NCBI GenBank assembly: GCA_023457715.1
Contig: JAEWKR010000023.1
Location: 31,412 to 95,411, forward strand
DNA from: Verrucomicrobiota bacterium
Lineage (GTDB): Bacteria > Verrucomicrobiota > Verrucomicrobiia > Opitutales > Opitutaceae
Length of the DNA stretch: 64,000 nt
Reading direction: 5' to 3'
The number at the start of each line of letters is the position of its first letter. The first letter of the stretch is position 1. The notes under the pieces are model-generated. The model ran no database searches. It saw only the letters and a program-made list of their open reading frames with translations, and was not told where the DNA came from. Shown piece by piece: positions 23,578 through 32,114 of the stretch. A program made the position numbers and the translations under genes.

Positions 23578-24999
23578 ATGTTGTTCAACTCACTCACCTT
23601 CGTTGTATTCTTCGGCCTCGTGGTCGGCGGATACTGGACGCTGCGATCGTGGGAGCTTCGCAAGAATCTCCTGCTGGTCGCCAGCTACGTGTTCTACGGC
23701 ACGTGGAACCCGCCCTTCGCGGCGCTGCTGTTCGCCACGACCGCGCTCGACTTCTATCTCGGCGCCCGGATCGCGCAGGCCGGCACCCCCGGCCGGCGCA
23801 AGACGTGGCTCGTCGCCAGCCTGATCTCGAACCTGAGCATGCTCGGGTTCTTCAAGTACGGAAACTTCCTGCTCGAGAACACCAAGCTGCTGCTCGCACA
23901 GATCGGAATCCTCTACCAGCCGCCGCACCTCGACCTCTTCCTGCCCATCGGGATCTCCTTCTACACGTTCCACTCGCTCTCGTACACGCTCGACGTGTAT
24001 CGCGGCACCACGCAGCCCACGCGCTCGCTGCGCGACTTCACCCTCGCCGTCTCGTTCTTCCCGCAGCTCGTCGCCGGCCCCATCGTGCGCGCGGCCGACT
24101 TCCTGCCCCAGGCGGCGCAACCTCCGGCGTGGAGCACGAGCCGGTTCATCTGGGGTCTGCTGCTGATGACGCTTGGACTCTTCGAAAAGACCGTGCTGGC
24201 GGACACCCTGCTGTCCGGCGCTTCGGACAAGGTCTTTGCCTACGGCGGTCCGCTGGTCGGACTCGACGCGTGGACCGGGGTCCTGGCCTTTTCAGGACAG
24301 ATCTTCTTCGACTTCGCCGGCTACTCGACGTGCGCCATCGGCGCAGCGCTGTGCCTCGGCTTTCATCTGCGCGACAACTTCCGCTTCCCCTACGCCGCGA
24401 TCGGTTTCTCCGATTTCTGGCGCCGGTGGCACATCTCGCTTTCGACCTTCCTGCGCGACTACCTCTACATTCCGCTCGGGGGCAACCGCGCGGGTGTCGT
24501 CCGCGCCGCATTGAACCTGATGATCGTGATGTTCATCGGCGGTCTCTGGCACGGCGCCGCGTGGACCTTTGTGGCCTGGGGCGTCCTGCACGGCCTCTGC
24601 CTCGTGGTCGAGCGCATCCTCCGGGCCACGTTTAAAACCGCCGGTTGGACGCAGTCCGGCGCCGCCCAACTGATCTTCGGCGCCGCCACGTTCGTGGTCG
24701 TGTGCGTGACCTGGGTCTTCTTCCGCGCGACGGATTTTTCCACCGCGCTACGTCTGCTCGGCGCGATGGCGGGGATCCTCCCGCGCGGCGACGCCATCCT
24801 CCCTACGCGCGAAATCCTCCAGGTTCTGCTCGTGACCGCCGGCCTCATCGGCGCTCACGCGCTCCTGCGCAACACGTCCATGGAAGCCGTCGTGGCGAAG
24901 GCCCCCCGCTGGGCTCTCGCCGGCACGTGGACCCTCATGCTCTGCGGCATCATTCTCACCCAAGGTAACGGCAATGCATTCATCTACTTCCAATTTTGA
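23578..24999 (+). CDS. MBOAT-family O-acyltransferase (AlgI-like)
   Basis: A 473-aa polytopic membrane protein of the AlgI/DltB group. It has WRRWHISLSTFLRDYLYIPL (His 285) and FIGGLWHGAAWTFVAWGVLH with the conserved catalytic His 325. These proteins pass acyl, usually acetyl, groups across the inner membrane to an extracytoplasmic partner that decorates a polysaccharide. The next gene overlaps by 26 nt and encodes a matching SGNH-type partner. Start 23578 is the first ATG giving the usual MLFNSLTFVVFF N-terminus; the longer in-frame ORF reads through repeats. Confidence 0.93.
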   Translation: MLFNSLTFVVFFGLVVGGYWTLRSWELRKNLLLVASYVFYGTWNPPFAALLFATTALDFYLGARIAQAGTPGRRKTWLVASLISNLSMLGFFKYGNFLLENTKLLLAQIGILYQPPHLDLFLPIGISFYTFHSLSYTLDVYRGTTQPTRSLRDFTLAVSFFPQLVAGPIVRAADFLPQAAQPPAWSTSRFIWGLLLMTLGLFEKTVLADTLLSGASDKVFAYGGPLVGLDAWTGVLAFSGQIFFDFAGYSTCAIGAALCLGFHLRDNFRFPYAAIGFSDFWRRWHISLSTFLRDYLYIPLGGNRAGVVRAALNLMIVMFIGGLWHGAAWTFVAWGVLHGLCLVVERILRATFKTAGWTQSGAAQLIFGAATFVVVCVTWVFFRATDFSTALRLLGAMAGILPRGDAILPTREILQVLLVTAGLIGAHALLRNTSMEAVVAKAPRWALAGTWTLMLCGIILTQGNGNAFIYFQF

Positions 25000-26092
25000 T
25001 TTCGAGCGCGTGGTTCCCCACGTGCCCTGGCGCGGCTTGTTGGTCGCGGTCACCCTGCTCACGACGGCGGCAGTCGCCGGATGGGAAGCCCTCGCGCGCT
25101 CGCGCGGGTATCAACCCTCACTGGACGACACGCCGGACCTGTGGGCTGAACAACGCGCGTCGGTGCGTCCCGACTCGCTCGTACTGCTGGGCACCTCCCG
25201 CATGCTCTTCGATATCGATCTCGACGTGCTCGAACGGGGCCTCGGCCAACGGCCGGTGCAACTGTCGATCGTGGGGAGTTCGCCCTTCCCGGTCCTCGCG
25301 GATCTCGCGGCCGACGAGGGCTTCCGTGGGACCGTGCTGCTGGACATCGTTCCGCTCATGTACCTCGCGCCCGCGGGCCCGCCGGTGGAGGCCTCGCAAA
25401 AGGCGGTGCAGCGCTACCACACCTGGAACCACGCGCAGCGCTGGAGTCATCACCTGGGGAAGCCGCTCGAACGGAGCCTCGCCTTCATCAACCAGGAAGA
25501 CCTCACGCTGGCGAAGCTGCTCGAGCGGTTGCCGATTCCCAATCGCGCCGAGGCGCAGATCGCGCCGGCCCTGCCGCCGTACTTCTATAGCCTGGACGCT
25601 CACCGTCGGGCGCGGATGACCGCGGAAGCGGCCACGATCGGTCACCCCCTGCAGCAGCGGATCACGGCCGGCTGGCTCTCGTTGTTCGCTGCGCCGCCGC
25701 CGCCCTCCTTCATCCCGCCGGACGCATTCCAGCAGATGATCGGTCAGGCGCTGGAGGCGCGGTTCAACCAGACCGCCGAGCACATCGAGCGGATACGGGC
25801 CCGCGGCGGAAAGGTCGTCTTCCTCCGCCTGCCCGTGACCGGGCCGCTGGTCGACCGTGAGGAGCAGCTTGCGCCGCGTGCGGTCACGTGGGACCGGCTC
25901 GTGCGCGAGAATGCCGTACCGGCCATCCATTTCCAGGATCACCCGGAACTCAGTGCGTTTACGTGCCCCGAATGGTCTCACCTCTCGGCTGACGACTCGG
26001 TCGAGTTCACCCGCCGGCTCGTGCCGCATCTGAACACCGCGTTGAACGGCCGGCCGGTGCTGACCGCCTCGGCCGCACCCCGGGCCGAGTGA
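24974..26092 (+). CDS. Membrane-anchored SGNH/AlgJ-DltD-like O-acylation partner
   Basis: A 372-aa protein with one N-terminal membrane anchor (about residues 20-40) and a periplasmic domain. A serine motif LVLLGTSRM (Ser 75) and a C-terminal CPEWSHLSADD (His 336, Asp 340) are placed like the catalytic Ser and Asp/His of SGNH hydrolases and of AlgJ/AlgX/DltD-type transferases. Its start lies inside the 3' end of the MBOAT gene, so translation is coupled. Probable role: transferring the acyl group exported by the MBOAT protein to a surface glycan. The acceptor is unknown; no polysaccharide synthase is adjacent. Confidence 0.8.
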   Translation: MHSSTSNFDFERVVPHVPWRGLLVAVTLLTTAAVAGWEALARSRGYQPSLDDTPDLWAEQRASVRPDSLVLLGTSRMLFDIDLDVLERGLGQRPVQLSIVGSSPFPVLADLAADEGFRGTVLLDIVPLMYLAPAGPPVEASQKAVQRYHTWNHAQRWSHHLGKPLERSLAFINQEDLTLAKLLERLPIPNRAEAQIAPALPPYFYSLDAHRRARMTAEAATIGHPLQQRITAGWLSLFAAPPPPSFIPPDAFQQMIGQALEARFNQTAEHIERIRARGGKVVFLRLPVTGPLVDREEQLAPRAVTWDRLVRENAVPAIHFQDHPELSAFTCPEWSHLSADDSVEFTRRLVPHLNTALNGRPVLTASAAPRAE

Positions 26093-26186
26093 CGCACGGA
26101 GCCGCATCAATCGCACCGGCGGGCTGAAGCACCGGAGCTAGCCGGTATCCGTTTCCGATCCAATTCTTACAGGAGGAAACGGAGAG

Positions 26187-26745
26187 GGGCCGCAAAAAGG
26201 CACAAAAGGCGCAAGAAGTCGGAAGGGACGCTGATCAACGCTGGTTCGGACGAGCGCCCATAGCGTTTCCCCTGCGCCTTTTTTTTGCGCGTTCTGCGCA
26301 TTTTTGCGGCAATCCTCTGTGCCTTGGCGGCCGACCGCTTCCGGCACCTTCCGCAAGCTGCCGCAGGAACCGGGCAGCCGGCTTTCGGAAGGGCCGCAAA
26401 AAGACGCAAAAGGCGCAAGAAGTCGGAAGGGACGCTAATCTGCGCTGATCAACGCTGGTTCGGTTGAGCGCCCATAGCGATTCCCCTGCGCCTTGTTTTT
26501 GCGCGTTCTGCGCATTTTTGCGGCAATCCTCTGTGCCTTGGCGGCCGACCGCTTCCGGCACCTTCCGCAAGCTGCCGTAGGAACCGGGCAGCCGGCTTTC
26601 GAAAGGGCCGCAAGAAGGCGCAAAAGGCGCAAGAAGTCGGAAGGGACGCTAATCTGCGCTGATCGCTGGTTCGGATGAGCGCCCATAGCGTTTCCCCTGC
26701 GCCATTTTTTTGCGCGTTCTGCGCATTCTTGCGGCAATCCTCTGG
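26187..26745. mobile_element. Three tandem copies of a 204-214-bp palindromic element (type C)
   Basis: The 732-nt gap 26093-26824 holds no credible gene. Copies start at about 26187, 26391 and 26605 with GGGCCGCAAAAAGG-type ends. Each has an inverted pair of 10-nt-unit arrays (GGCGCAAAAGGCGCAAGAAG and the inverse CGCGTTCTGCGCATTTTTGC) around a core with AGCGCCCATAGCG. Copy 2 has a 10-nt insertion (ATCTGCGCTG) relative to copy 1; copy 3 ends early, after GCAATCCTCTG. A fourth, interrupted and inverted copy lies at 31030-31428. Confidence 0.92.
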
Positions 26746-26824
26746 GTCCCGGACGCGTCGTGCACTCTCTGCTTAGCTCCGCTTCCTCCGGTGAAAAATG
26801 GCCACGATTGCGAACCGCCGTCTG

Positions 26825-27883
26825 TCATTTGCCTCGCCCCAACCGCACCTTGCGGCCCGTGCGCGCCGACGCGTAAGCGGCGAGCATGATTCGGAGAACC
26901 TCGCGACCGTCCCGGCCGGTCACGAGGGGATCCGCCCCGGTGCGAACGCAGGCGATGAAATGCTGCAGCTCCTGGGGGTAGCCCTGATTGAAAGCCTCTT
27001 CGAAAATCGTGAAGGTCCAACCCTTCGTGGACCCCGCCTTCTCCATCGCGTAGCCGTAGCCGGCTTCGCTGTAGGTCAGCGCCGAGTTGCCCTGGAAAAG
27101 GTCCGCATAGGCAACTCCGCCCGTGCCATACACCTCGACGCGGTCCTCCATGCCACCGAGCTTGGCCCAGCTGTTCTCGGCCACGCCGATGGCGCCGCCC
27201 TCGAATTCCACGATGCAGACGGAGTTTTCCTCGGCCGCCGTCCGCCCTCCGTGCCGCAACCCATATTGCATGTGCGCATACACGCTGACCGCCTTCGGCG
27301 CGCCCCCGAGCATCCAGCGGAACCAGCCGATGCCGTGACAGCCCATGTCCATGAGCGCGCCGCCGCCCGAGCGCTTCACGTCGTAAAACCACTCGCTGTG
27401 CGGCCCCGAGTGTTTTTCGCACTGCCGCAGGTGATACAATTTTCCCAGCGCCCCTTCGTTGACCAGTTTGCGCACGCGCTCGTATTTCGGGGCAAAACAC
27501 AGCTCCTCGGCGTACATCAATCGCACGCCGGCCTTGTCACACGCGCGGACCATGGCGTCGGCTTCCGCCAGCGTGACGGCGAGCGGTTTCTCGATGATCA
27601 CGTGCCGGCCCGCCGCCGCTGCCATGAGCACCGCTTCGGCGTGCAGGAAGTTGGGCAGGCAGACGTCCACCACATCGCAGCCCGAGTCCTCGATGGCCTG
27701 CGCGAGCGAGGTGAAAACGCGCGGCAGCCCATGGCGCTTCGCGAACCGCAGTCCGCGACGGCGATCGCGGGTGAAGACGCCCACCACCTCGGCGTCAGGC
27801 ACAAACCGGTGGTACGATTCAACGTGAATGTCGGCGATGAAGCCCGCGCCGAGCACCGCCACCTTGGTCTTGCTCATGGACAT
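26825..27883 (-). CDS. Gfo/Idh/MocA family NAD(P)-dependent oxidoreductase
   Basis: A 352-aa protein with an N-terminal Rossmann fold (KVAVLGAGFIADIHVESYHR), the family motif HVIIEKPLAVTLAEAD (Lys 99) and a C-terminal beta-sheet domain (RSGGGALMDMGCHGIGWFRW, EENSVCIVEFEGGAIGVAEN). Members oxidise or epimerise sugars, inositols and sugar acids. It lies near a divergent alpha-L-rhamnosidase gene, so a role in sugar metabolism is plausible. The start could be the first ATG (27883) or the second two codons on. Substrate unknown. Confidence 0.9.
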   Translation of the reverse strand: MSMSKTKVAVLGAGFIADIHVESYHRFVPDAEVVGVFTRDRRRGLRFAKRHGLPRVFTSLAQAIEDSGCDVVDVCLPNFLHAEAVLMAAAAGRHVIIEKPLAVTLAEADAMVRACDKAGVRLMYAEELCFAPKYERVRKLVNEGALGKLYHLRQCEKHSGPHSEWFYDVKRSGGGALMDMGCHGIGWFRWMLGGAPKAVSVYAHMQYGLRHGGRTAAEENSVCIVEFEGGAIGVAENSWAKLGGMEDRVEVYGTGGVAYADLFQGNSALTYSEAGYGYAMEKAGSTKGWTFTIFEEAFNQGYPQELQHFIACVRTGADPLVTGRDGREVLRIMLAAYASARTGRKVRLGRGK

Positions 27884-28141
27884 CAGCTAAAGCGGCGGCC
27901 ACGCCCCGGCAATCCTGCAGCGGCAATCGCCAGGCCTCTTGCCACGCCTTTGCGCGCGGAGTGAGGCTGCGAGATTGCTGGCAGCTCGGCGACGGGAGGT
28001 TTGACCAGCGGGCGGTGCCTTGGTCCTGCCAGCAACGCCCTTGCCCGTTCGAAGGGCGGGCCAAAGCACCGCCCTCCTCCCAGGCAACGCGGCGCGCTTC
28101 CCCGCTCGCCTCGCACGGGGATTTCGATTTTGTTCCCCGGC
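27884..28141. repeat. Intergenic region between divergent genes with inverted repeat
   Basis: The 258-nt spacer between the oxidoreductase and the rhamnosidase must hold both promoters. It contains a long imperfect palindrome with arms GGGCGGTGCCTTGG (about 28009) and CCAAAGCACCGCCC (about 28061), nested with further GC-rich arms. No clear promoter motif could be assigned. Confidence 0.55.
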
Positions 28142-30544
28142 ATGAACGTATGCCTTCCGCCCCTACGGCTCGCGTTGCTCCTGCTGGTGCCCGGTTTCGC
28201 CCTCGCGGCTCCCGCCGTGCCCGCGCCCAACCCGGAACTCATCCGGAGTTTCTGGTCCGCCGTCTGGATCGCCGACGGCCAGGCTCCCGCGCAGGAATAT
28301 GGTGTCTTCCATTTCCGCCGCGCGTTCGAGCTCCGGGACAAGCCGGCACGGTTTCTGGTGCATGTCTCGGCGGACAATCGATTCCAGCTCTTCGTGAATG
28401 GCGCGGGCATCGCCCGCGGTCCCGCGCGCGGGGACCCGATGCACTGGCGTTATGAGACCATCGACCTCGCACCGCACCTGCGCGCCGGCCGCAACGTGAT
28501 CGCGGCCGAGGTGTGGAATGCCGCCGCCAGCAAACCCTGGGCCCAGATGGCGATGCGGACGGCATTCCTGCTCCAGGGCGACACCGAGGCCGAGCACGTC
28601 GTCAACACCGGCCCGACTTGGAAAGTGCTGCACAATCCCGCGCACACGCCGCAACCCGTCGATCGCGCCGCCTTGCAGACGTTCATTGTCTCGGGCGACG
28701 GCGACCGCGTGGAGGGTTCGCGCTATCCTTGGGGCTGGGAACAGCCCGATTTCGACGACCATGCGTGGCGCGCGGCGGTGAAACTGGCCGACGCCATCCC
28801 CTATGGCGTGGGAACAGGGACAGACTGGTGGCTGGTGCAAAACCGGCTCCCCCCGATGGAAGAGACGCCTCAACCGCTCGGCCAGGTTCGGCGTTCCACG
28901 GGCGTCACGGTGCCGGACGGGTTTCTCGCCGGGCGGGCGCCACTCCACATCCCGCCCCGAACGGAGGCTACGATCCTTCTCGATCAGACTTTCGAGACCA
29001 ACGCCTACCCCACGCTGACCGTTTCGGGCGGCAAGGGGACCGAGATCACGGCCAGTTACGCGGAAGCGCTGGTGGACGCGAATCGACAGAAGGGCAACCG
29101 CAACGACATCGAAGGCCGGCGGCTCATCGGCGTGAGCGACGTGTTCCTGCCGGACGGCGGCGAAAACCGCACCTTTTCGACCCTGTGGTTCCGCACCTAC
29201 CGGTACGTGGAGCTTCGAATCCGGACGGGGGAGATGCCCCTCACCGTCCACGGGTACACCGCCGCGTTCACGGGCTATCCGTTCAAGGAAACCGGCCGTT
29301 TCCAAAGCAACGATCCCCGGCTGGCAAAGATCTGGGAGGTGGGTTGGCGGACGGCACGGCTCTGCGCGCATGAAACGTACTTTGATTGTCCGTATTATGA
29401 GCAGCTCCAATACGTGGGGGACACGCGCCTGCAGGCGTTGATCTCGCTCTACGTGGCCGGCGATGACCGCCTGATGCGCAACGCGATCGAACTCTACGAT
29501 CACTCGCGGGTCGCCGAGGGGCTCACGCAGAGTCGGTACCCATCGGTGCAACCGCAGATCATCAACACGTTCTCCCTGTTCTGGATCGACATGGTGCACG
29601 ACTACTGGATGCACCGCGAAGATCGCGCCTTTGTGGCCGACAAACTTCCCGGCGCCCGCAACGTGCTGGAGTGGTTCGAACGGCATCTGGACGCGACGTC
29701 CGGGATCCTCGGGCCCCTGCCCTACTGGACCTTCGTCGACTGGCCGGACGAATGGCCCTGGTCGGAGGAGAACCACATCGGCGGCGAACCCCCGGGCGCT
29801 CGTACCGGCGGTTCCGCGATCGTCACCCTCCAGCTTTCCGGGACCCTGCAGCGGGCCGCCGAACTGTTTGCCGCCCACGGAGACCCCGCGCTGGCTGGCC
29901 GCTACCGCACCCTCGCGGAGCGGCTCAACCGCCGGACCGTGGAGCTGTGCTGGGACGCCTCCCGTCGCATGCTCGCGGATACGCCGGAAAAGCGCAGCTT
30001 CAGCCAGCACGCCAATGTGATGGCCGTGCTGGCCGGTGCGGTGCAGGGGGACGCGGCGCGCGATCTGATCACCCGGGTCGCCGCTGATCGCACGCTCGTC
30101 CAGACGACCTACTATTTCCGGTTCTACCTGCTGCGCGCGATGAAGCAGGTCGGGCTCGGCGACCAGTACATCGCGCAACTCGGGCCCTGGCACGACATGC
30201 TCGCGCGCGGCCTCACGACCTTTGCGGAGCGGCAGGAGCCAACCCGCAGCGACTGCCACGCGTGGAGTTCGACCCCCTGCTACGAATTTCTGGCGACGGT
30301 GGCGGGCATTGAACCGGCCGCGCCGGGCTTTCGCGCGGTGCGGATCACCCCGCACCTGGGCGGTTTGACCCAGGTGAAGGCGTCGGTGCCAACCCCGTCC
30401 GGCAACATCGAGGCACGTTACGCGACCACGCCGAAAGGCGTCGCCGCCGAAATCACCTTGCCCGCGGGAATGACGGGCGAACTGGTGTGGAAGGGCCGTC
30501 GCACGCCGCTGCAATCAGGCGCGCAATCGATGGTCTTGGAATAA
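28142..30544 (+). CDS. Secreted alpha-L-rhamnosidase-like glycoside hydrolase (GH78-type)
   Basis: An 800-aa exported enzyme: signal peptide LRLALLLLVPGFALAAP, N-terminal beta-sandwich (FWSAVWIADGQAPAQEYGVF, FLVHVSADNRFQLFVNGAGI), then an (alpha/alpha)6 barrel with ETYFDCPYYEQLQYVGDTR (about residues 411-429), a signature of bacterial rhamnosidases, and SDCHAWSSTPCYEFL near residue 702. The C-terminal beta domain includes SVPTPSGNIEARYATTPKGV. It should release terminal L-rhamnose from plant or microbial glycans in the periplasm or outside. The start at 28142 gives the signal peptide. Nearby GH2 and PL22 genes support a plant-polysaccharide lifestyle. Confidence 0.88.
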   Translation: MNVCLPPLRLALLLLVPGFALAAPAVPAPNPELIRSFWSAVWIADGQAPAQEYGVFHFRRAFELRDKPARFLVHVSADNRFQLFVNGAGIARGPARGDPMHWRYETIDLAPHLRAGRNVIAAEVWNAAASKPWAQMAMRTAFLLQGDTEAEHVVNTGPTWKVLHNPAHTPQPVDRAALQTFIVSGDGDRVEGSRYPWGWEQPDFDDHAWRAAVKLADAIPYGVGTGTDWWLVQNRLPPMEETPQPLGQVRRSTGVTVPDGFLAGRAPLHIPPRTEATILLDQTFETNAYPTLTVSGGKGTEITASYAEALVDANRQKGNRNDIEGRRLIGVSDVFLPDGGENRTFSTLWFRTYRYVELRIRTGEMPLTVHGYTAAFTGYPFKETGRFQSNDPRLAKIWEVGWRTARLCAHETYFDCPYYEQLQYVGDTRLQALISLYVAGDDRLMRNAIELYDHSRVAEGLTQSRYPSVQPQIINTFSLFWIDMVHDYWMHREDRAFVADKLPGARNVLEWFERHLDATSGILGPLPYWTFVDWPDEWPWSEENHIGGEPPGARTGGSAIVTLQLSGTLQRAAELFAAHGDPALAGRYRTLAERLNRRTVELCWDASRRMLADTPEKRSFSQHANVMAVLAGAVQGDAARDLITRVAADRTLVQTTYYFRFYLLRAMKQVGLGDQYIAQLGPWHDMLARGLTTFAERQEPTRSDCHAWSSTPCYEFLATVAGIEPAAPGFRAVRITPHLGGLTQVKASVPTPSGNIEARYATTPKGVAAEITLPAGMTGELVWKGRRTPLQSGAQSMVLE

Positions 30545-30549
30545 GTCGC

Positions 30550-30660
30550 GATTTGCGGGCGAGCCGCCCGCGGTCCATCCGGACACTGGACCGCAGGCGG
30601 CCCCCCCCGCAACCTGGTCCATCCGGACACTGGACCGCGGGCGGCCCGCCCGCATTCAGG
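30550..30660. repeat. Direct and inverted repeats of GGTCCATCCGGACACTGGACC
   Basis: Two copies of GTCCATCCGGACACTGGACC, each flanked by GCGGGCGGCC-type sequence, lie about 50 nt apart just after the rhamnosidase stop. Each copy can itself fold (GGTCCA/TGGACC). Possible transcription-end structure or REP-like unit. Confidence 0.8.
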
Positions 30661-30665
30661 GAAAC

Positions 30666-30695
30666 AAAAAACGCCGCGCCCGAAGGCCGGCGTTT
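30666..30695 (-). terminator. Intrinsic terminator of the ferredoxin gene
   Basis: On the minus strand a stem AACGCCG/CGGCGTT with an inner GCC-TTCG-GGC hairpin is followed by six T. It lies about 24 nt beyond the ferredoxin stop. Confidence 0.8.
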
Positions 30696-30718
30696 GGGAA
30701 AGAGAAAGGAAACGTCGC

Positions 30719-30949
30719 TCAGCTGCCGTCGTTGCCGATGGAGGCCGTGGCGCAGCCCGCGGCGATCTCCTCCAGCAAATTGACTTCCTCGGCGGTGGCC
30801 GGCTGGCGGATCACGTACGAAAAGCCCGCGTCATCGCGCGCGAAGAATTCGGGCGCCTGGGCACGGCATTGGTCGCAGTCGATGCACGAGGAATCGACGT
30901 AGTATTGGCCAGGGATGTTGTTGGGAATGCGGTCGCTAAGATTAGCCAT
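30719..30949 (-). CDS. Single-cluster [4Fe-4S] ferredoxin
   Basis: A 76-aa protein with CIDCDQC (Cys 22, 25, 28) and a distant fourth Cys at 66 in EEIAAGCATASI. This CxxCxxC...C pattern fits a single [4Fe-4S] ferredoxin for low-potential electron transfer. The start at 30949 (MANLSDRIPNNIPGQYYVD) matches such ferredoxins; the in-frame extension reads into type C repeat DNA. A strong terminator follows. No redox partner is adjacent. Confidence 0.9.
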   Translation of the reverse strand: MANLSDRIPNNIPGQYYVDSSCIDCDQCRAQAPEFFARDDAGFSYVIRQPATAEEVNLLEEIAAGCATASIGNDGS

Positions 30950-31029
30950 TGGTTGAAACAGGTTCGGTGCAAAACGTACACCGCCTGCCCTGAACCCGCT
31001 CCCCACAAATTGACCGGCTAGCGCTATTT

Positions 31030-31428
31030 CTTGCGGAAGGTGCCGGAAGCGGTCGGCCGCCAAGGCACAGAGGATTGCCGCAAGAATGCGCAGAACGCGC
31101 AAAAAAACAGGCGCAGGGGAAACGCTTGGGGCGCCTAACTTCCGTTCATCCGAACCAGCGTTGATCAGCGCAGATTAGCGTCCCTTCCGATCCCGCAGTG
31201 CTATCCCTGCATTTCGTGTTTTTTCAGCACGATTTGTTTTGGGCTCCTCCCAATCCTCTCAACCACAGATGAACACAGATGGACTCAGATTTGGAAAAAG
31301 ACCGGCCTGGATCCGTGTCCATTTGTGTTCATCTGTGGTTCAATGGGTTTGATTTGGTTGCGGCGCAGCCGCTCTAAGCCTTTTTGCGGCCCTTCCGAAA
31401 GCTGGCTGCCCGGTCCTACGGCAGCTTC
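31030..31428. mobile_element. Type C element copy, inverted and interrupted by a type B element
   Basis: From 31030 to about 31189 the sequence is the inverse of the 26.2-26.7 kb type C copies. It then breaks, and the type C ending (CCTTTTTGCGGCCCTTCCG, then AGCTGGCTGCCCGGTCCTAC) resumes at about 31378. The intervening 190 nt include a CACAGAT-type element. The far end overlaps the last codons of yqeY. With 30950-31029, where nothing was seen, this fills the 466-nt gap. Confidence 0.85.
31253..31391. mobile_element. Type B palindromic element (CACAGAT ends), copy 1
   Basis: Inverted ends AACCACAGATGAACACAGAT (31261) and the inverse ending ATCTGTGGTT (31340) flank a core with GACCGGCCTGGATCC. 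The homologous block extends to about 31391 (GCGGCGCAGCCGCTCTAAGC). The inverse complement of the whole block recurs at 63853-64000 with only a few differences. Confidence 0.85.
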
Positions 31429-31865
31429 GCCTGGACCAGCTTACTCACGGCTCCGAAGTCGATCAGGCCGGCGTCGGGATGCTTTTTCAGCGCCCCGATC
31501 ACCTTGCCCATGTCTTTCTTGGACGCGGCGCCCGTCTCCGCAATCGCCGCCGCGACCAGGGCGTCGAGCTTGGCGCTGTCCAGCCCCTGCGGCAGGTACT
31601 GCTCGAGCAGCTTGATTTCCGCTTCGTTGGCCGCGACCAGATCCGTCCGACCACCCTTTTCGAACTCCGCCTTGGCGTCCGCCAGGTTCTTCACCCCCTT
31701 GCGCATCGTCGCGACCACCAGGGCCTCGTCGATCTCCTTGTTGGCGTCCATCGCCGCCCGCTTGATCGCCGCATCCGCCGTGCGCAGGGCGAGCGTACGC
31801 GCGGAATCGCGGGCTTTCATGGCGGTCACGATATCGGCACGCAGGCGGTCGTAGGTCGGAGACAT
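31416..31865 (-). CDS. yqeY: GatB/YqeY domain protein
   Basis: A 149-aa cytoplasmic protein of the YqeY family, related to the tail domain of the amidotransferase subunit GatB. It shows MKARDSARTLALRTADAAIK, KEIDEALVVATMRKGVKNLA, EIKLLEQYLPQGLDSAKLDA and KDMGKVIGALKKHPDAGLID. The usual length is about 147-150 aa. It is thought to bind tRNA, but its role is not established. The start at 31865 is the conventional MSPTYDRLRADI. Its last codons and TAG stop are identical to a segment of the type C dispersed repeat. Confidence 0.92.
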   Translation of the reverse strand: MSPTYDRLRADIVTAMKARDSARTLALRTADAAIKRAAMDANKEIDEALVVATMRKGVKNLADAKAEFEKGGRTDLVAANEAEIKLLEQYLPQGLDSAKLDALVAAAIAETGAASKKDMGKVIGALKKHPDAGLIDFGAVSKLVQAKLP

Positions 31866-31904
31866 GGGGAGTGATCCAATTCGGTCCCGCCTCGCGCGCA
31901 ATGG

Positions 31905-32090
31905 GAAAGGGAGTGAGGGGGAAAGGGAATGAGGGAATGAGGGAGTGAGGGAGTGAGGGGGGACGCACTTCGCTCATCTGGGTCCCTTCTTCCCATCCCT
32001 CCCCTTACTCCCTCACCCCCTTAATCCCTCACTCCCTTAATCCCTCACTCCCTTTCCCCCTCACTCCCTTTCCCAAACACCGAACCAGCG
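31905..32090. repeat. GGGAGTGA octamer arrays, inverted pair
   Basis: Forward units (GGGAGTGA, GGGAATGA, GGGAAAGG) run from about 31905 to 31960; the inverse (TCACTCCC, TTAATCCC) runs from about 31998 to 32078. They flank a short unique centre and fill the gap between the divergently transcribed yqeY and the transporter gene. Confidence 0.92.
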
Positions 32091-32114
32091 GCGGTTTCAG
32101 CAGTCTAGCGAGCG

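Noticed and set aside
26187..26745. Short ORFs of 60-110 aa within the tandem type C repeats
   Set aside because: They recur with the repeat units and have Cys/Arg-rich, unnatural compositions without ribosome binding sites.
28163..30514. A 783-aa minus-strand ORF opposite the rhamnosidase gene
   Set aside because: It is an Arg/Gly/His-rich shadow reading of a GC-rich coding region with no recognisable domain; the plus strand has clear GH78-type motifs and a signal peptide.
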